From Bradyrhizobium xenonodulans (GTDB lineage Bacteria; Pseudomonadota; Alphaproteobacteria; Rhizobiales; Xanthobacteraceae): a stretch of DNA of 64,000 bases. Below the pieces are notes generated by a model. That model was not told the origin of the DNA, made no database searches, and worked only from the letters and a program-made list of their open reading frames with translations. The stretch is from the NCBI RefSeq assembly GCF_027594865.1, contig NZ_CP089391.1:5858501-5922500 (forward strand). The letters run 5' to 3'. The translations under genes were made by a program, and so were the position numbers. Positions 1 through 8,233 of this stretch are shown one piece after another (the first letter of the stretch is position 1; the number at the start of each line of letters is the position of its first letter).

Positions 1-691
1 GCGAGGTCACCGCGAACGCCTTGATCGCACCGTTCTTGTATTGCGGCAGCGAGTTCGAGGCCTGATCGAACATGATGTCGATCTGGCCGGCAACGAGATC
101 GATCATCGCGGGCCCGGCGCCGCGATACGGCACGAACTGAAAATCGGTGCCGGTCTTCTCCTTGAAGAAGACGCCGGCGACATGCGCGCCTGTGCCGGCA
201 CCGGCCGTCCCGGCGGTGGCCTTGCCGGGATTGGCTTTCAGCCAGGCGATCATCTCTTTCAGATTATTGGCCTCGAGCGACTTCCGGCCGACGATGAGCT
301 GCGTCCCCATCGCGATCGTCGCGACCGGCTCGAAATCGGCGACCACGTCATAGGGCAGCTTGAGGACCGCGCCGTTGAGCACATGCGTGCCCCAATGGCC
401 GATCGTGATCGTGGTGCCGTCAGGTGTCGCGCGTGCGACGCGGGCGCCGGCGATGCTGCCGGAGGCGCCGGCGACGTTCTCGACCACGACCGTGGTGCGC
501 AGCTCTGCCGCGATCCGCTCGGACAGGATCCGCGCCAGCGTGTCGGTCGGGCCGCCCGCCGCGAACGGCACGATGAGGGTGATGGGGCGCGACGGGAACG
601 GCTGGGCATTGCCCGGTACGCTCCACGCACATCCAATTAGCGCGAGCGCGACAATCACATGACCGCGCAATCCGGCCCACAGCCCCCGCAT
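1..691 (-). CDS. Bug/TctC-family tripartite tricarboxylate transporter substrate-binding protein (3' end outside window)
   Basis: Partial gene. The ATG at 691 follows a GGGAGAG ribosome site and about 230 codons are present before the left edge. The N-terminus has a hydrophobic signal segment (residues 8-24) ending near PGNAQP, then FPSRPITLIVPFAAGGPTD, the typical start of mature Bug/TctC periplasmic binding proteins. Later it shows VPYRGAGPAMIDLVAGQID and FDQASNSLPQYK, the family's ligand-loop region. These proteins bind organic acids or similar small carboxylates for TctAB permeases, or act as orphan receptors. No permease gene lies beside it here; tctAB lies about 39 kb away. The ligand cannot be read from sequence. 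Confidence 0.88.
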   Translation of the reverse strand, partial: MRGLWAGLRGHVIVALALIGCAWSVPGNAQPFPSRPITLIVPFAAGGPTDTLARILSERIAAELRTTVVVENVAGASGSIAGARVARATPDGTTITIGHWGTHVLNGAVLKLPYDVVADFEPVATIAMGTQLIVGRKSLEANNLKEMIAWLKANPGKATAGTAGAGTGAHVAGVFFKEKTGTDFQFVPYRGAGPAMIDLVAGQIDIMFDQASNSLPQYKNGAIKAFAVTS

Positions 692-791
692 CAGTCTCTC
701 CCACCCTTTTTACCGCCCGCATGTTGTCAGCGGACTGGGGCCGGAGTGAACGCTGCCGGGCGGGCCGAGGCAAGCTGGAAATTCTGGCAGG

Positions 792-3125
792 CTATCCCGC
801 CGCCCGCCGCGGCGTCAGGTTAGCGGCGCCATCGGCCGGCGGCGCGACCTGCATCAAAATGGTCTGGACCGGGGATGCGACTTCGATGCCGTGCTGCTGG
901 AAGCGCAGCTTCATGCGGCGATTGAATTCGCGCTGGACCGGCCAGCGGCCGGTCTCGGTGCAGCGGATCTGGCCGACGATCGACACCATGGCGCCGTCGA
1001 CCTTGTCGATGCCCCAGAGCTCGAGGTCGCCGCGAATGGCGGCGCGAAACTCCGGCTCGCGCCGCATCTCGTCGACGATCTCCTTGAGGACCTGGCCGGC
1101 ACGGTCGGTATCCTCCTTGTAGGCGACATTGACGCTGACGGACGCATTGCCGGCGCCGCGGCTGGCATTGGTGATGGTCGTGACCGCGCTGAAGGGCACG
1201 ATGTGCACGGCGCCGTCGCCGGCGCGCAGGCGGATGGTGCGGATCGAAACATTCTCCACGACGCCCGTAAGGCCCGAGACGCTGACGGTGTCGCCGACCT
1301 GGACCGTGTTCTCCAGCAGCAGAAACAGGCCGGTGATCAGGTCCTGCACCAGCTTCTGCGAGCCGAAGCCGATGGCGATGCCGACGATGCCGGCGCCCGC
1401 GAGCAGCGGCGCGACATTGACGCCGATCTCGCTCAGCGCCGTGAGCCCGACCACCGTGGCGATCAGGCAGATCAACGCCGTCCGCAACATCGGCTGGAAG
1501 GTGCGCAGGCGCGCGGCGCGGGCGTAATGCCCGTCGCGCGAGAGCGTGTTGATCTGGCGGTCCATGAACGCGTTGCTGGCTTCCCAGATCGCCGCGGCGA
1601 TGATGACGGCGATGCCGATGGTCGCCACGGCCGAGATCAGCCGGCTGCCGATCTGGCCGCCATAGAACCAGACGATGGCATCGACGCCCCAGACTTCGAG
1701 CACGGCGACGAAGCCGACGAAGCCGATCACGCCCGAGACGATCCTGCGCAGCAGCGGCAGGTAGCGGTTGGCGCGGGTCTCGAGCCCGGGAAAGCGCTGG
1801 AGGATCTCCGGCTTGATGCGGAAGCCGCGATCGATCAGGCTCAGCGTCACCATGATGGCGACGCGCGTGATCAGCGCCACCACGACGGTGCCGACGAAAT
1901 ATTGCAGCAGCAGCGAATAGCCGTTGCGGATGTTGAGCGCCCACACCGCCCACAGCGCAAGATCGAGCGCGATGGCAAGATAGTGCCAGCCGCCGGCGAT
2001 GCGATTGCGCAGACGGGCCGCGATCCCCTGCCGTTCGGCTGGGGCGCGGATGGCCTCGGCGACCTGGCGGCGGCATTGCAGGATGATGACGACGACGAAG
2101 AGATGCACGACCAGCATGACCATGCGCAGCAGCGCCGCATAGCCGGCGCGGTGCAGGCCGAGCAGCAGCGCCACATTGGCGAAGGCGATGCCTGACACGC
2201 CGACACCGACGATACGCCGCGCCCAGATCTCGACATAGGCCGCGGTCTCGGCCCGCACCGGAAACAGGCCGAACGGCCCTGCCAGCGCACGGACCACGCA
2301 GATGAGGCCGCGCGAGAACGCATAGGCATTGGCGACCGCGAGGATCACGAGGCGAACGGTGGTGGGTTCGCCGATCTCCGTGCCGAGCAGCGCCGTGGCG
2401 ACGCCCACAAAGACGAACACGGGAAGCAGCTCGAGGACGAGGCGGCCAAGCACGAAGGGGAGCCGCAGCAACAACTGCCAGACCCGCGCGAGACTGTGAC
2501 GGCGCTTGTGCAAATCCGGCTCGGGGGTGACATCCGCCACGGATGACGGCGGATCGGCAATGGGCAGCGCCTGCGCCGGCAGGCGCGTGCTCTGCGGCAC
2601 GCGTCCTTCCAGGAACGCGACCGGACGCCGGATCAGGCGGAAGATGACCCATTCGGCGCAGAAGGCGCAGCCGAACACCAATGCGAGCTTCCACGCGATC
2701 TCGATCAGGAGATTATAGGCCGCGGGATCGTTCGCGGTCCGCACGATCCAGTAGTAGAACGCCGGGAAATTCGTCAGCGTCCGCGCGACGCCGGCGATCT
2801 CGCTCGAGATCTCGCCGATCTCCTCCGACACCGTGAGCAGGAGCTGCGCGCCGAGACCGTCGGCCGAGAGCGGAATCGGCGACTTCTGCTCAGGCGCGGG
2901 CGGCGCCGGCTGTTGCGGACCTGATACATTCGCGATCGCGCGCAACGTGTCGATCATCTGCGCACGCTTCTTGTCGTCCTGGAGCGTCTCCAGCGCACGC
3001 CTGGCGTCCTCCGGCGACAGCGCAGCAGCGCTGCTGGCGGCCGGCGGCTCGGCGCGGGCGCTGGAGAAAGACGAGACCGCGAGGAAGAGAGCGGCGAGGA
3101 GCGCCGGGACGAGCTTATGCGACAC
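792..3125 (-). CDS. Large MscS-type mechanosensitive ion channel
   Basis: A 777-residue inner-membrane protein with a GTG start at 3125 preceded by AGGGA. Residues 1-25 form a signal peptide (cleavage near SARA-E), followed by a periplasmic region and about ten hydrophobic helices. The C-terminal third is the MscS domain: the pore-lining helix with Gly/Ala pattern and GIAIGFGSQKLVQDLITG from about residue 582, then the beta domain (VQVGDTVSV..GVVENVSIRTIRLR) and an alpha/beta cytoplasmic cage. It belongs with the long MscS relatives (YbdG/MscM/MscK-like), which release osmolytes on hypo-osmotic shock. It appears monocistronic. The extra N-terminal helices probably tune tension sensing; that is inference. 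Confidence 0.92.
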   Translation of the reverse strand: MSHKLVPALLAALFLAVSSFSSARAEPPAASSAAALSPEDARRALETLQDDKKRAQMIDTLRAIANVSGPQQPAPPAPEQKSPIPLSADGLGAQLLLTVSEEIGEISSEIAGVARTLTNFPAFYYWIVRTANDPAAYNLLIEIAWKLALVFGCAFCAEWVIFRLIRRPVAFLEGRVPQSTRLPAQALPIADPPSSVADVTPEPDLHKRRHSLARVWQLLLRLPFVLGRLVLELLPVFVFVGVATALLGTEIGEPTTVRLVILAVANAYAFSRGLICVVRALAGPFGLFPVRAETAAYVEIWARRIVGVGVSGIAFANVALLLGLHRAGYAALLRMVMLVVHLFVVVIILQCRRQVAEAIRAPAERQGIAARLRNRIAGGWHYLAIALDLALWAVWALNIRNGYSLLLQYFVGTVVVALITRVAIMVTLSLIDRGFRIKPEILQRFPGLETRANRYLPLLRRIVSGVIGFVGFVAVLEVWGVDAIVWFYGGQIGSRLISAVATIGIAVIIAAAIWEASNAFMDRQINTLSRDGHYARAARLRTFQPMLRTALICLIATVVGLTALSEIGVNVAPLLAGAGIVGIAIGFGSQKLVQDLITGLFLLLENTVQVGDTVSVSGLTGVVENVSIRTIRLRAGDGAVHIVPFSAVTTITNASRGAGNASVSVNVAYKEDTDRAGQVLKEIVDEMRREPEFRAAIRGDLELWGIDKVDGAMVSIVGQIRCTETGRWPVQREFNRRMKLRFQQHGIEVASPVQTILMQVAPPADGAANLTPRRAAG

Positions 3126-3331
3126 GAGGATTCCCTGAAAAAATGAATGCGCCGGCGGAGTCGGGACCGTTACCGCCGAAGCACTGCGTCATGTCGGATC
3201 GTTGTTATTCGCCCGGGCGCTGTGTCGGAAGTTGGCCAACGCGGCGACATTCTCTTGGCATTTGCCGCAGTGCAGGATCGGGAACCGTGGGCGCGGCGCG
3301 CGCAAATCCGGTGCGCACAAGGCCCTCTCGC

Positions 3332-3360
3332 GTCATTCCAGGGATCGGACCTGGAATGAC
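3332..3360. repeat. Short palindromic unit GTCATTCCAGG
   Basis: Arms GTCATTCCAGG and CCTGGAATGAC match perfectly over 11 bp around a 7-base loop. GTCATTCC-type palindromes are a common dispersed intergenic motif in Bradyrhizobium-like genomes. It lacks a following T-run on either strand, so a transcript-end role is possible but not shown. Confidence 0.6.
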
Positions 3361-3755
3361 GGTGAGGAGGAGGAGAGAGATGAGATTCGCAGCTTATCCG
3401 CGCCGGTGACGCGTCACGGCATCCGACACGATCGGTGCTTGCAAAACGCACAGCGCCGGGCAGGTAGGGGCCATGCCACACTGATGCGGCCCTCTAGACC
3501 TGTACCCGGCGTGCCGTTCGCGGTTTCTGCCGCTATGCGATAGTCCGAACGAGCTCCATCGCACTTAACGCGGCTGGATTTGCGGAGGTGGAGTCATAGA
3601 CCTCCCCTTGCTCATGAGATGGACGTTGCGCGTCGCTTGTTTGCGACCCTTGCGATGGTCCTCCCGTGACATAAGACTGTCAAGCGGGATCAATAGCGCC
3701 GGTATCACATTTGAGAACGCGTTCCCTTGCCATCGCGAGGGATAGGCGACGGCGG

Positions 3756-3777
3756 GGGAGGGAATAAATTCCCTCCC
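3756..3777. repeat. Near-perfect 22-bp palindrome
   Basis: Arms GGGAGGGAAT and ATTCCCTCCC (10 bp, no mismatch) are separated only by AA. The loop is too short for a stable RNA hairpin without opening the stem, so a protein-binding site or recombination relic is as likely as a terminator. It lies 164 bases beyond the stop codon of the polyphosphate kinase gene. Confidence 0.55.
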
Positions 3778-3800
3778 GGGCGATGGTGACATCATGTCCC

Positions 3801-3911
3801 TGTTTTGCCCGACGAGTCAAAATAATTTCGTAAAATCAGCAGCCATTCGCAACGATCCCCAAGCCATTGATTTCGCTATCCTCGGCTACTGTGCATGGGG
3901 TTGTTTTCGCA
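3801..3911. repeat. Dispersed intergenic repeat, copy A
   Basis: Shares conserved blocks, in inverted orientation, with 48911-49015: TGTTTTGCCCGACGaGTCAA at the left end (one difference), AAGCCATTGATTTC in the middle, and TGCATGGGGTTGTTTTCGCA, which is identical, at the right end. The interior is diverged. Both copies lie between genes. I recognise these end sequences as recurring in Bradyrhizobium genomes, but the copy number cannot be judged here. Confidence 0.75.
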
Positions 3912-3940
3912 TTTTTTTGTGCGTGGCTACGAGCGCGGAC

Positions 3941-4870
3941 TCACTTCGTGCGCTTCTTGCCTCCCTGTCCCTCTTTCTCCAGCGCCTTGCGCACCTGCTC
4001 GAACTCATCCAGCGAGGCCTTGTCGGCGCGCGGGAAGCGCAGATCGAGCTTTTCGAGCGCCGCCACGATCGCCGAGCCGATCACGACGCGGGCGAACCAT
4101 TTGTGGTCGGCGGGCACGACGAACCACGGCGCATGAGGCGTGGCCGTGTGCCGGACGATGTCCTGATAGACCGCCTGGTAGCGCGGCCACAGCGCGCGCT
4201 CCTTGATATCGTCCATGGAGAACTTCCACTGCTTGGCCGGCTCCTCCAGCCGATCGAGGAAGCGCTCGCGCTGCTCGTCCTTGGAGAGGTTCAGGAAGAA
4301 CTTCAGGACCAGCGTGCCGTTGCGGCAGAGATAGCGCTCCCAGGCGGTGATGTCCTCGAACCGCTCCTTCCAGATGTTCTTGGTGACGAGCTTTGGCGGC
4401 AGCTTCTCCTTGGCGAGAATCTCCGGATGCACGCGCGTCACCAGGCATTCCTCGTAATGGGAGCGGTTGAAGATGCCGATATGGCCGCGCTCCGGCAGCG
4501 CGATCACGTGGCGCCAGAGGAAATCGTGATCGAGCTCCTTGCTGCTCGGCGCCTTGAAGGCACTGACTTCGCAGCCCTGCGGATTGATGCCCTCGAAGAT
4601 CGCCTTGATCGCAGAATCCTTGCCGCCGGCGTCCATCGCCTGGAACACGATCAGCACCGACCAGCGGTCCTGGGCATAGAGCTTCTCCTGAAACGCGATC
4701 AGCCGCTTCTTGTTCTCGTCGAGAATCTCCTGTGCGGTCTCCTTGTCGAGATCGCCCTTCGCATCGGTCTTGTGGTCCTTGAGATGAAACTTGCCCGATC
4801 CATCGTAGCGGAACGGTGTGATGTAGCGGTCAAGTTCCTGGGCGAGCGATCTGGACGGCTTCTTGCTCAT
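3941..4870 (-). CDS. ppk2: Polyphosphate kinase 2 family phosphotransferase
   Basis: A 309-residue cytosolic enzyme of the PPK2 family, which transfers phosphate between inorganic polyphosphate and nucleotides (AMP, ADP or GDP depending on class). Visible hallmarks are the Walker-A-like QAMDAGGKDS (77-86), FNRSHYEE (134-141), the basic lid region and WKFSMDDIKER near the C-terminus. The length fits a single-domain PPK2. The gene starts inside livM: its first 41 bases overlap the livM 3' end in another frame, so it is probably co-transcribed with, and possibly translationally coupled to, the liv operon. The exact class (I, II or III) is not assigned. Confidence 0.92.
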   Translation of the reverse strand: MSKKPSRSLAQELDRYITPFRYDGSGKFHLKDHKTDAKGDLDKETAQEILDENKKRLIAFQEKLYAQDRWSVLIVFQAMDAGGKDSAIKAIFEGINPQGCEVSAFKAPSSKELDHDFLWRHVIALPERGHIGIFNRSHYEECLVTRVHPEILAKEKLPPKLVTKNIWKERFEDITAWERYLCRNGTLVLKFFLNLSKDEQRERFLDRLEEPAKQWKFSMDDIKERALWPRYQAVYQDIVRHTATPHAPWFVVPADHKWFARVVIGSAIVAALEKLDLRFPRADKASLDEFEQVRKALEKEGQGGKKRTK

Positions 4871-5849
4871 GAGCGCGGGGCACCTTGCGTTGCGGCTTCA
4901 GTCGGTCGAGCACGCTACCAAGGATACCCTTGGGAAGGAATATGATGAAAAGCACGAGCAGCACGCCGTAGACGAGATTGTCCCAGCCGACCGCCTTGGT
5001 GCCGAAGCCGATGCGCAGGGTTTCCGCCAGCAGAATCGTGATCACGGCGCCGAAGGTCGGGCCGAGCGAGACGAACAGGCCGCCGACGATCGCTGCGAAC
5101 ACCATCTGGAGCGACACCGCGATGCCGCTGACGGTGTCGGGCGTGATGAACATCTGATACTGGCAGTAGATCGCGCCCGCGAGCGCGGTCATCACCGCGC
5201 TGAGCAGCGTGATCTTCAGCTTCTCCGCGGTGACGTCGACGCCGGCGGCGGCCGCAGCGTCCTCGTCCTCCGAGATCGCCTCCAGCGCATGGCGGGCCAT
5301 GCTGCGGTCGACCCAGTGCCAGATCACGATGCCGAACAGCCAGACCGCGAGCGCGAGCAGGTACCAGCTCGTCTTGTCGTCGAATTGCAGCGCCAGCAGC
5401 TTGTTGCCCGACGCGCGGTTGGGCGTATAGCCGAGCGAGCCGCCGGTATAGTCGCGCGTCGCCGTGATGACCTGGAGCACGATGCCTGACAGCGCCAGCG
5501 TCACCAGCACGAAATAGTGCCCGGTGATGCGAAAGCGGAAACAGGGATAGCCGACGATCAGCGCCAGCGCGCCGGCCGCGACCATGCTGATGGGGATGCC
5601 GATCCAGGGCGACAGACCCAGATGATTCCAGAGCAGCGCGGTGACATAAGCGCCGATCCCCATGAAGCCGCCATGGCCAAGCGAGACGAGGCCAAACCGC
5701 CCCATCATCGACCAGGACGTATAGGCGAACGACCAGATCAGGATCAGCACGAGGATGTGCAGATGATAGGGATCGCGATAGACGAACGGCAGCGCGACCA
5801 GCGCCGCCAGTCCGATCCCCCAGGCCGCAAGCCGCCCCTGCCCCGTCAT
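4830..5849 (-). CDS. livM: Branched-chain amino acid-type ABC transporter permease LivM
   Basis: A 339-residue inner-membrane permease. I place the start at the ATG at 5849 (MTGQGRLAAWG), because it overlaps the livH stop as ATGA and opens directly into the first hydrophobic helix; the open frame itself runs further upstream. Eight or more transmembrane segments are visible. The LivM core GRFGLVSLGHGGFMGIGAYV and the cytoplasmic coupling loop near ARHALEAISEDEDAAAAAG are present. It works with LivH as the membrane heterodimer. The C-terminus overlaps the polyphosphate kinase start. The substrate may be branched-chain amino acids or related compounds (amides, aromatic acids). Confidence 0.93.
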   Translation of the reverse strand: MTGQGRLAAWGIGLAALVALPFVYRDPYHLHILVLILIWSFAYTSWSMMGRFGLVSLGHGGFMGIGAYVTALLWNHLGLSPWIGIPISMVAAGALALIVGYPCFRFRITGHYFVLVTLALSGIVLQVITATRDYTGGSLGYTPNRASGNKLLALQFDDKTSWYLLALAVWLFGIVIWHWVDRSMARHALEAISEDEDAAAAAGVDVTAEKLKITLLSAVMTALAGAIYCQYQMFITPDTVSGIAVSLQMVFAAIVGGLFVSLGPTFGAVITILLAETLRIGFGTKAVGWDNLVYGVLLVLFIIFLPKGILGSVLDRLKPQRKVPRAHEQEAVQIARPGT

Positions 5850-6727
5850 CGGCGCCTCGCAAGCAGGCCCGCGGGCCGGATGAACATCATGACGATGAAG
5901 AAGGCGAAGGCGAGCACGTAACCCCATTCGAGGTCGGAGAACAGGCCGCCGAGCGAGATGATCTCGGCGAACACGAAGGCGGCGATGAAGCCGCCGATGA
6001 AATTGCCGAGGCCGCCGAGCACACAGATCAGGAAGGTGATCGGCCCGAACGAGAGACCGACGAAGGGATGCACGTCATATTGCAGCACGAGAAGACAGGC
6101 GGCGAGCCCCGCCAGCCCGCCGCCGAGGGCGGAGGTGACGAGATAGATCCGCTTGGTGTCGACGCCCATCAGCGCCATGATCTGCCGGTCCTGCGAGATC
6201 GCGCGGATCGCGGTGCCGGTGAAGGTCCGCGTCATGAACAGATAGACCGCGACCATGCCGACAAGCGCCGCCAGGAACGAGAGCAGCCGGGCATAGCTGA
6301 AATTCATGTCGCCGAAGGCGAGCACCGGCAGGCGGATGCCGAGATTGCGGAAGTCGATGCCGAACGCGACGGTGGCAAAGCTCTGGAGCACGAACAGCAC
6401 GCCGCCGGTCGCGAGCAGCTGATTGATCGGCGGCGCTGTCAGCAGCGGCGCGATCACGAGGTAGTGCAACGCCGCGCCGAGGGCCCCGACAAGCACGACG
6501 GTGAGCGGCGCGGCGATGAAATAACTGATGCCGTAGACCTGCACCATGAAATACATCGCGTACATGCCGATCATCACGAGCTCGGCGTAACAGATCCAGG
6601 TCACGTCGATGACACCGAAGATCAAATTGAGCCCGAGCGCGAGCAGCGCCAGCACGCCGCCGAGCAGGATGCCGTTGATCACGGCCTCCAGCAGGTAGAT
6701 GTCGAAAATGTCCAGAAATGCCTGCAT
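5846..6727 (-). CDS. livH: Branched-chain amino acid-type ABC transporter permease LivH
   Basis: A 293-residue inner-membrane permease, normal length for LivH. The N-terminus MQAFLDIFDIYLLEAVINGI leads into GGVLALLALGLNLIFGVIDV, the conserved first helices. The coupling region (RTFTGTAIRAISQDRQIMALMGVD) is the EAA-like loop that contacts the ATPases. The gene overlaps livM by ATGA and lies 13 bases after livF, within one minus-strand operon in the order binding protein, livG, livF, livH, livM. Confidence 0.93.
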   Translation of the reverse strand: MQAFLDIFDIYLLEAVINGILLGGVLALLALGLNLIFGVIDVTWICYAELVMIGMYAMYFMVQVYGISYFIAAPLTVVLVGALGAALHYLVIAPLLTAPPINQLLATGGVLFVLQSFATVAFGIDFRNLGIRLPVLAFGDMNFSYARLLSFLAALVGMVAVYLFMTRTFTGTAIRAISQDRQIMALMGVDTKRIYLVTSALGGGLAGLAACLLVLQYDVHPFVGLSFGPITFLICVLGGLGNFIGGFIAAFVFAEIISLGGLFSDLEWGYVLAFAFFIVMMFIRPAGLLARRR

Positions 6728-6740
6728 GCCTGCCTGAACC

Positions 6741-7445
6741 TCACACCCCGAGATACGCTTCCTTGACCGTGTCGCTCGCCAGCATCTCGGCCGAGGTGCC
6801 GGACGCCCTGATCGTGCCCGCCTCGATCAGATAGGCGCGATCGACCACTTTCAGCACCTGCTGCACGTTCTGCTCGACGATCAGCACCGTCAGGCCGCGC
6901 GCGCGGATCCGCTTCACCAGCTCGAACACCTGCTGCACCACGACCGGCGCCAGCCCCGCGGAGGGCTCGTCGAGCAGCAGCAGTTTTGGATTGGACATCA
7001 GCGCGCGGCCGATCGCGCACATCTGCTGCTCGCCGCCGGACATGGTGCCGGCCATCTGGTGGCGGCGTTCCTTGAGGCGCGGAAACAGGTCGAACACGAC
7101 CTCCAGGCGCTCGGCATAGTGGTTGCGCGCCTCCTTCATGAAGGCGCCCATCTTGAGATTGTCGTCGACCGTGAGCTGCGGAAACAGCCGCCGGTTCTCC
7201 GGGACATGCGCGATGCCGAGGCTGACGATCTTGTGCGCCGGCGTCGCCACGACGTCGACACCCTCCATCTTGATCGAGCCGCGCGTGGGCCGGATCAGGC
7301 CGGAGATGACGCGCATCAGCGTGGTCTTGCCGGCGCCGTTCGGGCCGATGACGCCGACAGCCTCGCCGGCCTTGACGTCGAGACTGACGTCGAACAGCGC
7401 CTGGAACGTGCCGTAGCCGGCATTGACGGAACGAAGCTCCAGCAT
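6741..7445 (-). CDS. livF: Branched-chain amino acid-type ABC transporter ATP-binding protein LivF
   Basis: A 234-residue ABC ATPase. Visible motifs are Walker A GPNGAGKT (about 33-40), the signature SGGEQQM, Walker B LLLLDEPSAGL with catalytic Glu, and an H-loop replaced by the LivF-typical VEQNVQQ. It powers the LivHM permease at the cytoplasmic face. The start codon lies five bases after the livG stop. Confidence 0.94.
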   Translation of the reverse strand: MLELRSVNAGYGTFQALFDVSLDVKAGEAVGVIGPNGAGKTTLMRVISGLIRPTRGSIKMEGVDVVATPAHKIVSLGIAHVPENRRLFPQLTVDDNLKMGAFMKEARNHYAERLEVVFDLFPRLKERRHQMAGTMSGGEQQMCAIGRALMSNPKLLLLDEPSAGLAPVVVQQVFELVKRIRARGLTVLIVEQNVQQVLKVVDRAYLIEAGTIRASGTSAEMLASDTVKEAYLGV

Positions 7446-7450
7446 CGCGA

Positions 7451-8218
7451 CTAGCCTCCCGCGCGGCGGCGCGCTTCGGCGGCCGCGGCCTGCGTGGTCT
7501 CGGCATCGGTGCCGAGATAGACCTCGATGACGCGTGGATCGCCCGCGACCGCGCTCGGCAAGCCTTCCGAGATCTTCTCGCCGTGATCGAGCACCATGAC
7601 GCGGTCGACGACACGCATCAAGACGCCCATGATGTGCTCGACCCAGATGATGGTGATGCCGAGCTCGTCGCGGATGTTGCGCAGCATGTCCGCGGCCTGG
7701 TCCATCTCGGTTTCGTCGAGACCGCCGAGGCTCTCATCGGCGAGCAGAAGTTTTGGCGCGGTGGCGAGCGCCTTCGCCAGCTCGAGCTTCTTGAGGCCGG
7801 CAGCGCCGAGGCCATCGACGCTGGCGTGACGATCGGTCGGCAGGCCGACCATGGCGAGCGAGCGCTCGGCCGCCTCCTCCGCCTTCGCGCGGCTGTGACG
7901 GCCCTGACCGTAGAAGCCGGCGAGCGCGACGTTCTCGAAAATGGTCAGGCGGCGGAACGGCCGCGGGATCTGAAAGGTGCGGCCGATGCCGCTGTTGATG
8001 ATCCGGTGTGGGGCGAGGCCCGCGATCTCATGCCCGCCGAACAGGATCGAGCCGGATGTCGGCGCCAGCGTGCCCGAGAGCATGTTGAAGATCGTGCTCT
8101 TGCCCGAGCCGTTGGGGCCGATCAGGCCGAGGATCTCGCCCTGATCGACTTTGAACGACACGTTGTTGACGGCGGTGAAGCCGCCAAACCGCTTCACCAG
8201 CCCGCTGACTTCCAGCAC
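7451..8218 (-). CDS. livG: Branched-chain amino acid-type ABC transporter ATP-binding protein LivG
   Basis: A 255-residue ABC ATPase that pairs with LivF. The start is a GTG at 8218 behind GGAGAG. Walker A is GPNGSGKS and Walker B LLLADES keeps the Asp-Glu pair. The ABC signature is unusual: where LSYGQ-type sequence is expected, this protein has GLGAAGLKKLE. The H-loop region VEHIMGV is normal for LivG. The degenerate signature is shared by some LivG subfamilies, so the transporter is probably active through the LivF signature. The C-terminal tail is Ala-rich. Confidence 0.92.
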   Translation of the reverse strand: MLEVSGLVKRFGGFTAVNNVSFKVDQGEILGLIGPNGSGKSTIFNMLSGTLAPTSGSILFGGHEIAGLAPHRIINSGIGRTFQIPRPFRRLTIFENVALAGFYGQGRHSRAKAEEAAERSLAMVGLPTDRHASVDGLGAAGLKKLELAKALATAPKLLLADESLGGLDETEMDQAADMLRNIRDELGITIIWVEHIMGVLMRVVDRVMVLDHGEKISEGLPSAVAGDPRVIEVYLGTDAETTQAAAAEARRRAGG

Positions 8219-8233
8219 CGAAGCTCTCCGCCG

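Larger units (their letters stand above)
3126..3940. other. Non-coding spacer with palindromes and a dispersed repeat
   Basis: About 815 bases between the MscS gene and the polyphosphate kinase gene. No open frame here has a convincing start, codon use or recognisable protein. It contains a short palindromic unit (3332-3360), a near-perfect GGGAGGGAAT palindrome (3756-3777) and one copy of a dispersed repeat (3801-3911). The rest shows no feature I can name. Confidence 0.6.

Noticed and set aside
891..2195. 434-codon plus-strand frame opposite the MscS gene
   Set aside because: Antisense to a clear channel domain; composition is typical of a shadow frame.
3332..3360. Rho-independent terminator
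   Set aside because: Stem is AT/GC mixed and no T-run follows on either strand; a dispersed palindrome is more likely.
3565..3795. 76-codon minus-strand frame in the spacer after ppk2
   Set aside because: No recognisable protein, overlaps a palindrome, and lacks a good ribosome site.
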